Origin: Acidocella sp.
Lineage (GTDB): Bacteria > Pseudomonadota > Alphaproteobacteria > Acetobacterales > Acetobacteraceae
Assembly (NCBI GenBank): GCA_031291755.1
Contig: JARLIK010000033.1
Coordinates: forward strand, 1-63,790
DNA: 63,790 nt
Direction: 5' to 3'
The position numbers and the translations under genes are program-made. Below the pieces are notes generated by a model. The model did not search any database. It was not told the DNA's origin and saw only the letters and a list, made by a program, of their open reading frames with translations. Positions 1-10,600 of this stretch are shown in pieces (the first letter of the stretch is position 1; each line of letters opens with the position of its first letter).

Positions 1-3000
1 ATCGGCACCGGTGGCCACGGTCAGCGTGCTGCCGGTGCCAAAGTCGGCGATGGTGTTGGACATGCTGTCCATACCCTCGAGCGTGATGCTGTTGTCATAG
101 CCGCCGCCGTAGATGGTACCGAACAGCACCGAGCCGGTGTTCAGGATCAGGCTGTTGTTGTTGTTCTCAAGGTTAATCGCATCACCACCATCAGTGCTGG
201 CGATGGTGCCCATGTTGATGATGGTTGAACCGGTGCCGCTGGTGTAAACACCGGTTCGGCCGGAGATGGTGCCGCTATTGGTCAACGTGCCGAGGAAGCC
301 GCTATTGCCAACACCCGCCGAGTTACCTGAAATCACACCATTATTGGTGATCTGCCCGATGTAGTTGTTGCTGTAGTTATAAATACCCGTACCGCTGCTG
401 GCATTAATTTTGCCGCCAGCATTGTTGGTCAGGCTGATAATGGTACTGAAGCTGCTGTTGCCGACACCGCCGTAAACACCAGCAATCAACCCACTGTTGG
501 TCAGCGTGCCGATAATGCCATGGTTGTCATTATACACACCAGTATCATGCACACCAATAATGCTGCCGCTGTTGGTCAGCGTGCCAATGGTGCCGTGATT
601 ATTATCAACGCCGCTATAATAGCCGGAAATCACTCCGCCATTGGTTAGAGTGCCAATTGAACTGTAGTCGTTATAGATACCCTCACCGGATGAACTGCTG
701 ATAAGACCACCAGAATTGTTGGTCAGCACGCCGATTGTCCCGAATTCATTGTAGATGCCATCATAGACACCGCCGGAAATCGTGCCACTGTTCGTGAGTA
801 CGCCAATTGTGCCACGGTTGTTTCGGATTCCGGCTCCGGTACTGCTAGAGCTGCTGCCGCTGCTGATGATCATGCCACCAGCATTGTTGGTCAGCGTGCC
901 GATCAAACCATACTCGTTATAGATACCATTCTGATGACCGGAGATCTCCCCACTATTCGTAAGCATCCCTATGGTAGCGTGGTAATTTTTGATCCCGGTT
1001 CCCGAACTGCCGCCACTCCCGGTGATGTGACCTCCGGCGTTATTTGTCAGAACACCAATGGTGCCATAGTCGTTATAAATACCATCATAGTAACCGGAAA
1101 TTGTGCCACTGTTGGTCAACTGACCAATGGTCGCGTAGTAATTTTTGATCCCGGTGCCGGAACTGCCGCTGCCGCTACTGATGATCATACCACCAGCATT
1201 GTTGGTCAGAACGCCGATAGTACCGTAATCGTTATAAATTCCATACTCAGAACCAACGACCCGCCCGCTGTTGCTGATCGTCCCGATCGTTCCATCATTC
1301 GCGATACCAACATACCCACCCAGGATCGTGCCGCTATTGGTCAATGTGCCGATGGTGGCGTTGTAGTTATTGTAAACTCCAGTATTGGCACCCTCGATGA
1401 GGCCCGAATTGCTGAGCGTTCCAATCAGGTGTGCGTTATAAACCCCTGCATAGGCCGTGCAGCAGGTGCCGCCACCGTAGATCGTGCCACCGGCAAGGTT
1501 GGTCAGTAAGCCAATGGTGCCGTCATTATAAACACCATTATCGTACAGGCCGATAATGGTGCCGCTGTTGGTCACCGCACTGATGCTGCCGAGGTTATAT
1601 ACGCCGGTTACCCCGCCAGACACCAAGCCGCTGTTGGTAAGCGTACCAATGCTGCCGTAAAAAGTTGAGCTTGAGCGGTGTGAGCCATTGGCGATGCCGA
1701 TGGTGCCGCCGATGATAGTGCCACCCGCATTATTGGTCAGCGTGCCGATCAGGCCATTCTGGTTATAAACCCCGGCAAAATTCTGTGCAGTGATGGTGCC
1801 GCTGTTGGTCAGCGTGCCGATGGTACCATTTTCATTATGCACCCCAAAGCTGACCCCCGAGATGGTGCCGGTGCCAAGGTTGGTCAGCGTGCCGATGGTG
1901 CCGCCGTTATTGAATACCGCACTATCGAGCACGGTGGAGTCGGCAATCAACCCGGCATTGGTCAACTGGGCGATGCTGCCGTAGTAATTCTCAACGCCAT
2001 TATAGGCACCATAAATGACGCCACCAGGCAAGTTGCTGAGGGTGCCGATGCTGCCCGCATTGTTGAAAATTCCGTAAGCACTCTCCCCAATGATCGAACC
2101 GCTGTTCGAGAGGGCGCCGATGCTGGCCAAATCATTATAAATGCCGGTTCTCAGCCCGGAGATCATCCCAGCGTTCGAGAGCGTGCCGATGCCGCCCTCA
2201 TAATTCTTGATGCCGATATTACTGTAGCCGCTGATGGTGCCGCCGGCATTGTTGGTCAGGCTGGCAATTGAACCGCCATTGTTATAAACACCATAGCCCG
2301 GCCCGACGATCGACCCACTGTTGGTGAGTGCTGCAATCGAACCATGATAGTTCTGGATGCCAGCCGAACCATTGCCGATGATGGTACCGCCCGCATTATT
2401 GGTCAGGCTGGTGATGGTGCCATCATTATAGATGCCACGACTTGCCCCTGCGATGGTCCCGCCCGCCAGATTGATCAGCGTACCGATGATGCGATTGCTA
2501 TAGACGCCGTTGACGTTGGTACCATAGATCAGGCCGCTGTTGCTGAGCGTGCCGATGGTTCCACCAGTATTATAAACGCCCGAGGTGCCGATGATGCTGC
2601 CGCTATTGGTTAGCTGCCCGATGGTGCCGGTGTTATCAATGCCGCTGCTGGCGATCCCTTGGATGGTGCCGCCATTGTTACTGAGCGTGCCGATGGTGCC
2701 GAAATTCGTAATCCCCCGGGAATGGCCAATAATGGTGCCGGTGTTGGTGAGCGAGGCAATGCTGCCGCTATATTGGTTGTAAACTCCGGTATTGTTGCCG
2801 GAAATGACGTGGCTGTTGCTGAGGCTATTGATGGTGCCGTAGTTGTTTACACCATTATGACCGCCACTGATGGTGCCGCTGTTGGTCAGAGCGGTGATGG
2901 TGCCCCTGGTGTAAACACCGGTAATGCTACCAAGGATGGTGCCGCCATTATTGGCCAGCGACCCGATGAAATTGGTATTATAAATGCCCGCGATGCTGGA

Positions 3001-3444
3001 GCCGAAGATGGTGCCGGTGTTGGTAAGGCCGGTGATTGTATCGTTATTATAAATGCCGCCTGACAGGCCGATGACGGTACCGTCATTAATCAACGCCGTG
3101 ACCGTGCCATTATTCACGATGCCGGCGGACTGCACCAACGTGTAATCGCTATTGACATCGCCGCCCGAGGAAATGGAGACCAAAGTGGTGGAGTTGCCGG
3201 TCAGGTTATAAATGCCAGGAGCGCCGGTGAGCAGCGCGCCGGGGTCCACAATCAATCCAAAGCCGGGGGTGACATCAACCGTCGTGCTGGTGGTGCCCGC
3301 AATAACATGGATATTTTGCGCCTGGGCTATTCTGGGGCCCACTAGGACACCTGCTGCAATGAGCGAAACGCCGCAAAGCAGGGATTTCTGGAAAATCACC
3401 GATGAGGCGGTTTTCGTGGCGGATTTGCTCGATACATGCAACAT
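1..3444 (-). CDS. Repeat-rich secreted adhesin / autotransporter passenger (partial, 3' end outside window)
   Basis: An open minus-strand frame starts at ATG 3444 and reaches base 1 with no stop where I checked it, giving at least 1148 residues. The N-terminus has a long signal peptide (basic stretch, then FQKSLLCGVSLIAAGVLV and an AQAQ cleavage-like site). The rest is a succession of roughly 23-26-residue degenerate repeats rich in Gly, Thr, Asn and Ser, of the form TNSGTISG..GVYN..GTIGSL, as in beta-helical passengers of type V secreted adhesins. The C-terminal translocator domain, if present, lies beyond the left edge. Role inferred: surface adhesion or biofilm. Long plus-strand ORFs over the same bases are antisense shadows caused by the low-complexity codons. 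Confident that it is coding and exported; the exact secretion type is unknown. Confidence 0.8.
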   Translation of the reverse strand, partial: MLHVSSKSATKTASSVIFQKSLLCGVSLIAAGVLVGPRIAQAQNIHVIAGTTSTTVDVTPGFGLIVDPGALLTGAPGIYNLTGNSTTLVSISSGGDVNSDYTLVQSAGIVNNGTVTALINDGTVIGLSGGIYNNDTITGLTNTGTIFGSSIAGIYNTNFIGSLANNGGTILGSITGVYTRGTITALTNSGTISGGHNGVNNYGTINSLSNSHVISGNNTGVYNQYSGSIASLTNTGTIIGHSRGITNFGTIGTLSNNGGTIQGIASSGIDNTGTIGQLTNSGSIIGTSGVYNTGGTIGTLSNSGLIYGTNVNGVYSNRIIGTLINLAGGTIAGASRGIYNDGTITSLTNNAGGTIIGNGSAGIQNYHGSIAALTNSGSIVGPGYGVYNNGGSIASLTNNAGGTISGYSNIGIKNYEGGIGTLSNAGMISGLRTGIYNDLASIGALSNSGSIIGESAYGIFNNAGSIGTLSNLPGGVIYGAYNGVENYYGSIAQLTNAGLIADSTVLDSAVFNNGGTIGTLTNLGTGTISGVSFGVHNENGTIGTLTNSGTITAQNFAGVYNQNGLIGTLTNNAGGTIIGGTIGIANGSHRSSSTFYGSIGTLTNSGLVSGGVTGVYNLGSISAVTNSGTIIGLYDNGVYNDGTIGLLTNLAGGTIYGGGTCCTAYAGVYNAHLIGTLSNSGLIEGANTGVYNNYNATIGTLTNSGTILGGYVGIANDGTIGTISNSGRVVGSEYGIYNDYGTIGVLTNNAGGMIISSGSGSSGTGIKNYYATIGQLTNSGTISGYYDGIYNDYGTIGVLTNNAGGHITGSGGSSGTGIKNYHATIGMLTNSGEISGHQNGIYNEYGLIGTLTNNAGGMIISSGSSSSSTGAGIRNNRGTIGVLTNSGTISGGVYDGIYNEFGTIGVLTNNSGGLISSSSGEGIYNDYSSIGTLTNGGVISGYYSGVDNNHGTIGTLTNSGSIIGVHDTGVYNDNHGIIGTLTNSGLIAGVYGGVGNSSFSTIISLTNNAGGKINASSGTGIYNYSNNYIGQITNNGVISGNSAGVGNSGFLGTLTNSGTISGRTGVYTSGTGSTIINMGTIASTDGGDAINLENNNNSLILNTGSVLFGTIYGGGYDNSITLEGMDSMSNTIADFGTGSTLTVATGAD

Positions 3445-3891
3445 AAGATGACCCCAGACCTGAATAATGGCAGACAACGCACGGTGGCACCATGCGACTC
3501 ACGCAGAATGTAACGTTTTTAGCATCCCGCCGAAGTTTCACAAGCTTAATTATTGACTATCGTAATAATAACATACGACCCATTATTGATACGAAATCAC
3601 CACAAAAATCCTTATGCACGGCTTAATTTTTGGCTTTTTCTCTGGATTTTTAAGCGCTAGCTCAGCCAAAGCCGCGTTCGCCACGTCACCTTCTCAGCAA
3701 CACCCGTTACGATACCAGGCCGCCATAAGGTATCAGTCATTAATAATGTTCACGAAACCTTATTGAACCTGTCGTCACCACCATAGGCTGTATATCGTCT
3801 CGGGGTGATCCGCCGCAGGCCAAGTCACGGCACTGCCTCGCCCCGCGCCATGAGCGTTAAATGCACAAAGCCCCCTACCCTTTGCGAGAGG
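3445..3891. other. Intergenic region upstream of the adhesin gene
   Basis: No convincing gene is seen in these 447 bases. The part next to 3444 should hold the promoter and leader of the minus-strand adhesin gene; the part next to 3892 is the 3' flank of the lipoprotein gene. I could not identify a clear promoter or terminator. Confidence 0.4.
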
Positions 3892-5247
3892 CTACGGCAC
3901 TATCTGAACCGCCTGGGTGGTGCCGATATCCTTGGCTGACTTATTCTCGTTCAACAGCAGCGAGATCATCGACATGGTTTGCAGCGTATGGTCGCAACGT
4001 TCAGGGTTGGTGCATGCCTCCGGGTCCGGCAGGGACCATGTTTCACCGTTGTAAGTAACGCTATTGCCCTGTTCCAGCGATGGCCCTGGCGTTGGGCCGA
4101 TCAGGTGAAACAGCACGCCGCCATTACAGGTCGGGCCGGTCAGCTTCTCATATTCAAGCGTGATGCAGCGTTCCGGCAGGTCAGGGTGAGCGGCGGTCTG
4201 CTGCTCCTGGAACGCCAGCACCTGGCCGACATACTGGATAACCTCCAGGGTTGAACGCAGCTTGAACACCGGCACCGATTTCATCGGGCCGGCGCTGGCG
4301 GGCAGAACGTTGTCGTCCTCAGAGCTGGCGCCATTGCCTGGCTCACAGGCTTTCTCGGGCACTTTTGGAACCTGAGCGACGCTGCTGGCCAGAACGCCCA
4401 CGACCTGTGGCCCGCTACCGGTATCAGAACACATCACGACCGAAGTTTTGCGGGTGGCAGACATGAGTTGGAATTGGCCGTTTTTGGTGCGTGCCATGGT
4501 ATATTTGGTAGGGTCAATCGCTGCGATCGCTCTGAGATCCTTGGGCAGATCCAGGTTAAACGGTTTGCCGATCAGTTTGGGCGTTCCCTCAGCGGTTACC
4601 GGATAGAGCCGTCCGGCATTATTAATGGTGCGCAGAAACGCATAATACTCCGGCTCAGACGTGCCGGCGCATGACGCACCGGCCTCAATGATCGTGTAAT
4701 TCGACGGCAGCGCATTGCTCCCCGGCGGTGTTTTATAACAGACAATCCGCGAGCTATTCGGCTCATTCAACAGCATCTCGTCGCTGCCGGCCGGTTGCAC
4801 ACCCGAAACCAACAGCATCAGCACCATCCGATAGTCGATGCCTTCATTGAGGAAAAACTCGGCGGTATCGGGCGTGATGGGGGACATTACCCCTTTGGTG
4901 AAATCCTGGGTGTCGAGACTATCAATGTCGAAGCTGGGCGAGCTTGATATGGCCGCCCCGGCGGTGAGCGCATCGCGCAACGTGCTCTTGGAAACGCCAA
5001 TCGGCCCATAGGGGACAGTGGAGCTGACCGACGTGTTGATCGACAAGGAGCCGCGGATGTCAGCAAATTCGCCGAAATGCAACGGCGCGCCATCTTTGGC
5101 GCGCAAGATGTTCTGTAAGATCGTCTGATTCGAGGCGATGGCGCTGACATTGAGATAATCAACCACCTGATGGTTGATGATTGGCTTCAGCGAACAGGCT
5201 GACAGCAATGGCAACGCAAGAAATGCAAGCAAACCCAGTGGCCGCAT
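3892..5247 (-). CDS. Putative lipoprotein of unknown function
   Basis: A 451-residue protein with a lipoprotein signal peptide: MRPLGLLAFLALPLLSAC gives an L-S-A-C lipobox with Cys at residue 18. The start at 5247 is chosen because GAGGAG lies just upstream and the signal peptide begins there; the longer open frame to 5352 would bury it. The mature part is neutral, Ser/Thr rich and has scattered cysteines, with no domain I recognise. It lies downstream of the patatin-like gene on the same strand, about 215 bases away, so co-transcription is possible but not shown. It is probably anchored to a membrane on the periplasmic side; function unknown. Confidence 0.75.
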   Translation of the reverse strand: MRPLGLLAFLALPLLSACSLKPIINHQVVDYLNVSAIASNQTILQNILRAKDGAPLHFGEFADIRGSLSINTSVSSTVPYGPIGVSKSTLRDALTAGAAISSSPSFDIDSLDTQDFTKGVMSPITPDTAEFFLNEGIDYRMVLMLLVSGVQPAGSDEMLLNEPNSSRIVCYKTPPGSNALPSNYTIIEAGASCAGTSEPEYYAFLRTINNAGRLYPVTAEGTPKLIGKPFNLDLPKDLRAIAAIDPTKYTMARTKNGQFQLMSATRKTSVVMCSDTGSGPQVVGVLASSVAQVPKVPEKACEPGNGASSEDDNVLPASAGPMKSVPVFKLRSTLEVIQYVGQVLAFQEQQTAAHPDLPERCITLEYEKLTGPTCNGGVLFHLIGPTPGPSLEQGNSVTYNGETWSLPDPEACTNPERCDHTLQTMSMISLLLNENKSAKDIGTTQAVQIVP

Positions 5248-5428
5248 GGCTTGTCTCCTCGGATTGTTGCGTAACGATATAAAGTCCGCCGGTAAGTGTA
5301 AAGGACTATAAACATTCCTGAATAGATTCAGGAGTATCAATAGCGCTCGCAAGCGAGGGAAAACCGCCCCCAGCGCAAGGGTTTCTGGCTGACGTGCCCG
5401 CTCTTCGGCGTTACGATGCGCCCAAAAT

Positions 5429-5450
5429 CCTCAGCCCGATGGGCGTGAGG
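5429..5450 (-). terminator. Probable rho-independent terminator of the patatin-like gene
   Basis: CCTCAGCCC-GAT-GGGC-G-TGAGG forms a stem of about nine pairs with one bulge. Read on the minus strand it is followed by ATTTTGGG, a short T-run, 15 bases past the stop of the gene ending at 5465. Confidence 0.5.
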
Positions 5451-5464
5451 CCCGAACAAGGCCG

Positions 5465-7276
5465 TTATTTCGTAGCCTGCAAGCTGGCCATCAGCTCGGC
5501 ATCAAGCGAGGCAAGCTGGCTGCGCGTCGCACTCAGCCCGCCTTCGATGGACGCATCCAGCTTTTTCCAGTCCAGGAATCTGATCCGCGGCAATGCCGGC
5601 ACAATGTTCAAATCCGCCTGACTGCGCATATCGCGCTGCCGCGCAATTGCGTTGATAAAACTGGATTTCAGCATGATTTCGATGATGCCCGGCACCCGGT
5701 GCTTGGGCCGCCGCCCAAACATGCGTCCCAGCCGGTAGAGCAGCAAAGTCTTCTGAGATGGCACCCAATCAAAATCATACGTGTGAACCGTCTCGGACAG
5801 CACATCCACAGCGATAATCTTCCCGGCACCCTGACGCGCCATCACGTCAATTGGCAGATTATTCACCGTCCCACCGTCGATGTATAAATGTGAGTCAATG
5901 GCAATTGGCGGTAGCACGCCTGGGATCGCGTAGCTGGCCAGCAAGGATTTGATTAACGGCCCGCGTAACAGCACGGCCTCGGCCGACGCTGAATAATCTG
6001 CCGCTACCAGGAATAAATTTGTCCAGCAATCTTCAATGCCACCGTCCGGCCCAATCGCCTGACTCACCGCCACTTCCGTCAGCCCGCGAACCCGCTGGCC
6101 ACGCGAGATGGAGACAAACGGCAGCAGATTATAATCACCCACCGGATTACCACCCGCCACAAAAGCCCGCCGGGCGGCGTCACGCATCGCTGTGCCGCGC
6201 ACTTCCATGGCATGCAACGTGCCAATGACCGAGCCAATACTGGTGCCGCCCACGATATCAATTTCAATACCGGCTTCCGCCAGCGCATCGAGCACACCGA
6301 TATGAGCCAGCCCGCGAGCGCCGCCGCCTGAGAGGACAACACCAACACCACGCCCGGTCAGCAAGCGGGTGACGCGGCGCATGTCACCCGCATGGCCGCG
6401 CCGCACGTGGATGTGGCGCTTGAGATCGCGTTTATTAATCCAGGCCGCAGTGCCTGAAGGGCTACGGGTTTCGGGCTGATGCAACAGCACCAGCGTCCGA
6501 TCAACTGAGGAAAATTCCTGGCTTTCCGGCAAAGCTGCTTCGATGTGAGCCAGATCTGGCGGGCAGGATGCATCAGCCAATAAAATAATTTCATCAGCAA
6601 GACCAATGCAGGTCCGCGACCAATCCGTCAGATCACGTTCAGCGACCATGATAAAACTGCTGTGTACCTGCGGCGGTTCCTCCTCCATGCTGGCGATCGC
6701 CGAGCGGGTTCCAACGGGGTCGTGTTCCGATAATAACGCGACATTATCCCCCATCGCCTGACGCGACCGATGAAACTGCTGTGCGAAATCCAAAGCGTCG
6801 ACACGATCTGTTATTGGAATGATACAAATCGTCTGCGGCGGCACAGGCGCCTGCCGGGATGTTTGGGCCTTACGCGATCGCGCCACCATGTTGCGCATGA
6901 CCGAAATGGCCACTTCTGGCCGCTCCTTGAGGGTCTGCTCAAACTGCGCACAACTCATGCGGATAAGGCTGCTGCTACGCAGCGCAACGACAGTTGAATC
7001 ACGTGGCGCATCGCTCAAAAAGGCCAGTTCGCCAATGGTATCGCCCGGGACGATATCACCCTCCGGCGTCAATTGCCCGTCAGGGCCGGACACCAGATTT
7101 CTCAACCGGCCATGAATCAGGAAATAGACGTCGGTGCCGACCTCACCCTGCCGGAATAAGGCGGCCCCTGCTGGTAATTCGACCAGGGTCAATTGGCCGC
7201 TGACTGTTTCCAGGAAAGCAGGGTCTTCGATTTCAAAAAAATCACGCAGCAATGTGATCAGTAGTTTTTGATTCAT
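5465..7276 (-). CDS. Cyclic-nucleotide-binding patatin-like phospholipase (NTE/RssA type)
   Basis: A 603-residue protein. Residues about 10-135 form a cNMP-binding fold (the GDTIGELAFLSDAPR stretch matches the phosphate-binding cassette, and the next residues continue as in Crp-type domains). A linker follows, and residues about 310-480 form a patatin domain with the oxyanion loop GGGARG (317-322), nucleophile elbow GTSIG (Ser346) and catalytic Asp in DGG (Asp467). The family hydrolyses phospholipids or lysophospholipids; the N-terminal domain suggests ligand or membrane-state control. No transmembrane segment is evident. The start follows the conventional N-terminus MNQKLLITLLRDFF. Physiological substrate unknown. 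Confidence 0.88.
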   Translation of the reverse strand: MNQKLLITLLRDFFEIEDPAFLETVSGQLTLVELPAGAALFRQGEVGTDVYFLIHGRLRNLVSGPDGQLTPEGDIVPGDTIGELAFLSDAPRDSTVVALRSSSLIRMSCAQFEQTLKERPEVAISVMRNMVARSRKAQTSRQAPVPPQTICIIPITDRVDALDFAQQFHRSRQAMGDNVALLSEHDPVGTRSAIASMEEEPPQVHSSFIMVAERDLTDWSRTCIGLADEIILLADASCPPDLAHIEAALPESQEFSSVDRTLVLLHQPETRSPSGTAAWINKRDLKRHIHVRRGHAGDMRRVTRLLTGRGVGVVLSGGGARGLAHIGVLDALAEAGIEIDIVGGTSIGSVIGTLHAMEVRGTAMRDAARRAFVAGGNPVGDYNLLPFVSISRGQRVRGLTEVAVSQAIGPDGGIEDCWTNLFLVAADYSASAEAVLLRGPLIKSLLASYAIPGVLPPIAIDSHLYIDGGTVNNLPIDVMARQGAGKIIAVDVLSETVHTYDFDWVPSQKTLLLYRLGRMFGRRPKHRVPGIIEIMLKSSFINAIARQRDMRSQADLNIVPALPRIRFLDWKKLDASIEGGLSATRSQLASLDAELMASLQATK

Positions 7277-7644
7277 ATAGTTTCATCCTCAGTGTTTTTT
7301 TACAACTTATGCTGGGCTTATCGCCCCTGAGTCGTCGCCTGCGTGCTGGCCAGCACAGGCAAATTCCGCCTTTCCTCGATTGTTTTGTATTCTTGAAATT
7401 TCCGCGAAATGTTAGACGTAAACTAAATTAAACTGACAGTTACCCTACCTATATAACATAATGGTAACATGATTGTCGGATACGTCAAATAGGATGAAAA
7501 TTCGTATCCCAGCGGATTTGCATCCGCCGGGGGAGGTGGTTTTGCCTAATTATCAAGGTCTCCCGCCCCGGCGTGTTAGTCTTCCGGTTCGTCAGCAAGC
7601 TGACGTCAGCATCACATCCAATGGGATTTCACATTGCGGGAGTG
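7277..7644. other. Intergenic region between the patatin-like gene and the RND pump gene
   Basis: These 368 bases hold the AT-rich upstream region of the minus-strand patatin-like gene (about 7277-7500) and the 3' flank of the RND gene. A small inverted repeat, CGTCAG-CAAG-CTGACG near 7598, has no T-run, so I do not call it a terminator. A plus-strand ORF here has no coding signals. Confidence 0.4.
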
Positions 7645-10600
7645 TTAATGCGGTTCTGTCGAAGGCTTTTTATCATCGCGCAGCACCACGTAGATGGCCG
7701 GTATCACCAGCAATGTCAGCAACGTGGATGATATCAGGCCGAACAGCAACGAAACCGCCAAGCCCTGGAAAATCGGGTCTGACAAAATCGTGGCCGCGCT
7801 GATCATTGCCGCCACGGCGGTAAGCAGGATCGGTTTGGCGCGGATGGCACCAGCATCCAGGAGCACATCACGCAGGGGTCTGCCGGCGGTCTGCCGGTGC
7901 CGGATAAAATCCACCAGCAGAATCGAGTTACGCACAATAATTCCGGCCAGCGCGATGAACCCGATCATCGACGTCGCGGTAAAATCCGCCCCCAGCAGCC
8001 AATGCCCCAGCATGATCCCGATCAGGGTCAATGGTATTGGTGTTAAGACCACCAAGGGTATTTTGAAACTGCCGAACAACCCGACGACCAGAACATAGAT
8101 ACCCAGAATCGCCACGCCAAAGGCAATACCCATGTCACGGAAGGTCACGTAAGTAATCTGCCATTCACCATCCCATAACAGTGAAGGCTTCGCCTCATTA
8201 TCCGGCTGGCTGAAGAAGCGGATATCGGGCTTTGGCAAAGCGCCCCAGTCGGCTTTAGCTATCGCGTCATCCACTGCAAACATTCCGTAGATCGGCGCCT
8301 CAAACTGTCCCGCCAATTCGCCCGTGACCATATCGGCAAAATGCCCGTCCCGGCGGAAAATACTGCGCGAGCCTGTGGTCTCACTCACGCTGACAACCTG
8401 ACCGAGTTCAACCACGCCACGGCCACCAGGCAGGCTATTCTCCGGAATCGGTGTCGATGCCACCGACTGATTCCAGGTCATGCCTGTCTTGGGCAAGCCA
8501 AAGGCAATCTCCAACGGCGGGCGGTCAGCGCCACGATAGGAATAACCAATTCCCACGCCATCGAATAAGTCACGGATCGTGTCATTCACATCACTTTGCT
8601 GAACACCAAAATACTCAAGCTCGTCCTGGTCAACGGTCATCTGCATCCGTGGCGGCGGCAGACCATAACTGTCATCCACATCGACGATGAAGGGGATGGA
8701 TTTGAAAACCGCTTTCACCTTCTCAGCTTCAGCCAGCCGCATTGCCTGATCGGGGCCGTAAATCTCAGCCAGCAGCGTCGCTATCACCGGTGGCCCCGGC
8801 GGCACCTCAACAACTTTAATAACGCCGCCAGGGGGCAATGGAATTTGAGAATCAAGCTGATGGCGCAAATCAACGGCGATCGCATGACTCTCGCGGGTGC
8901 GCTCGTCTTTGTTGCTCAGGACAATATGCAGTTCGGCAAGTTCAGGTGTCTGGCGGGCGTAGTAATGCCGGACCAGCCCATTAAAATCAAACGGTGCTGC
9001 GGTACCAACATACGCCTGCATGGACACCACCTCAGGCATTTTTCCAGCAATCTGCGATGCAGAAAAAATCGTCCGTTCCGTATCTTCCAGCGTCGCGCCT
9101 GGTGGCAGATTCAATACCACATCCAGTTCCGACTTATTATCGAAAGGCAGCAGCTTGACCTTCACCAGATCGAAATAGAACATCGAACAGGCGACCAATG
9201 TCGCAATCCCGACCAGCAGCAGAAAATTAAGAGCCCGCTTACGGGTCTTCAAAACCGGCTTGGCAATCGACACGTACAGTCGGCTTAATCGGCTGTCATG
9301 ATTATTATGACTGTCGTCAATCACCGCATTTTTTGAAACCTTCATCATCAGCCACGGCACGATGGTCATGGCCACGAAAAATGAAAACACCATGGCAGCC
9401 GAAGCAACGGCTGGAATCGGCGCCATGTACGGTCCCATCAAACCGCTGACGAATAACATCGGCAGCAGCGCGGTCACCACGGTCAAGGTTGCAATGATGG
9501 TGGGGTTGCCGACCTCGGCCACCGCCTCGATGGCACTGGTTAACCGGCTGCGGCCATCTTTCATGGCCCAATGGCGGTCGATGTTTTCCACCACCACAAT
9601 CGCATCATCAACCAGAATACCAATCGAGAAAATCAGAGCAAACAGACTAACCCGGTTGATCGTGTAACCCATCAACTCAGCGGCGAACAAAGTCAGCAGG
9701 ATAGTGGTGGGTATCACCACCGCCGTCACCGCCGCCTCACGCCAGCCTATTGCAAAACCGATCAGGACGACGATGGAAACTGTCGCGAGCGCCAGATGGA
9801 ATAGTAATTCATTGGCCTTCTGGGTCGCGGTCTGGCCATAATTGCGGGTTACCTGCACCTGAATATCACTGGGGATAAGCTGGCCCTGCAAAGTATTCAA
9901 TTGCGCCAGCACTGCCTGCGACACGGTAACGGCATTGGTGCCCGCCCGCTTGGCAATGGCCAGCGTCACTGCCGGCGTGCGCGCCCATTGTTTGCCGTCC
10001 CTGGTGTACGCCCAAACCCGATTTTCCGTGGGTGCTGGCATGAACACAACTTGCGCGACGTCGTGCACATAAACCGGGCGGTTATCGCGCGTTGTGACGA
10101 GCAACAGCCCGATATCAGGAATCCCCTGCAGGCTGCTACCGGCATCCACGCCGTCCATAACACCGTTATTGCGCAGCATATTCACGCTGAATGCTTTATT
10201 CGCCTCCTGCAACCGTGCCACCAATTGCTGCACGGTCACGCCATACTGCATCAGCTTTTCCGGGTCAGGCTCAACCCGTATCTGCTCGGGGTCCTCCCCA
10301 GCAATATAGGTAATCCCGACATTCGGAACCTTGATCAACTCACCTTGCAACTTCGTCGCCAACTGGGTCAGCCCACCGGGGTCCCAATGCTGAGCAGCGT
10401 CTGGTTTGGGTGTCAGAGTCAGCGTGACGATCGCCACGTCATCAATCCCATGGCCCACAATCAGCGGCTGCGGAATACCGATGGGAATGCGATTTAGATT
10501 ATCATTGATCTTGTCATTGACCAGCAGCACCGCGTTATCTTCATTGGTGCCCACGACGAAACGCGCCGTGACCACCACCTGATTATCGACGGTGGTGCTA

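Noticed and set aside
934..3063. Several long plus-strand ORFs (for example 934-1509 and 1837-2271)
   Set aside because: They lie antisense to the repeat adhesin, whose minus-strand frame is continuous, starts with a signal peptide and has recognisable GTI/TN repeats; the plus-strand products have no family features.
1..3200. Possible CRISPR-like or tandem repeat array
   Set aside because: The repeats are degenerate, keep a coding frame and differ in length; there are no identical repeats with unique spacers.
7594..7612. CGTCAG-CAAG-CTGACG hairpin after the RND gene as terminator
   Set aside because: Only six pairs and no T-run on either strand.
7473..7802. 109-codon plus-strand ORF
   Set aside because: More than a third of it is antisense to the RND gene end, and the remaining part has no coding features.
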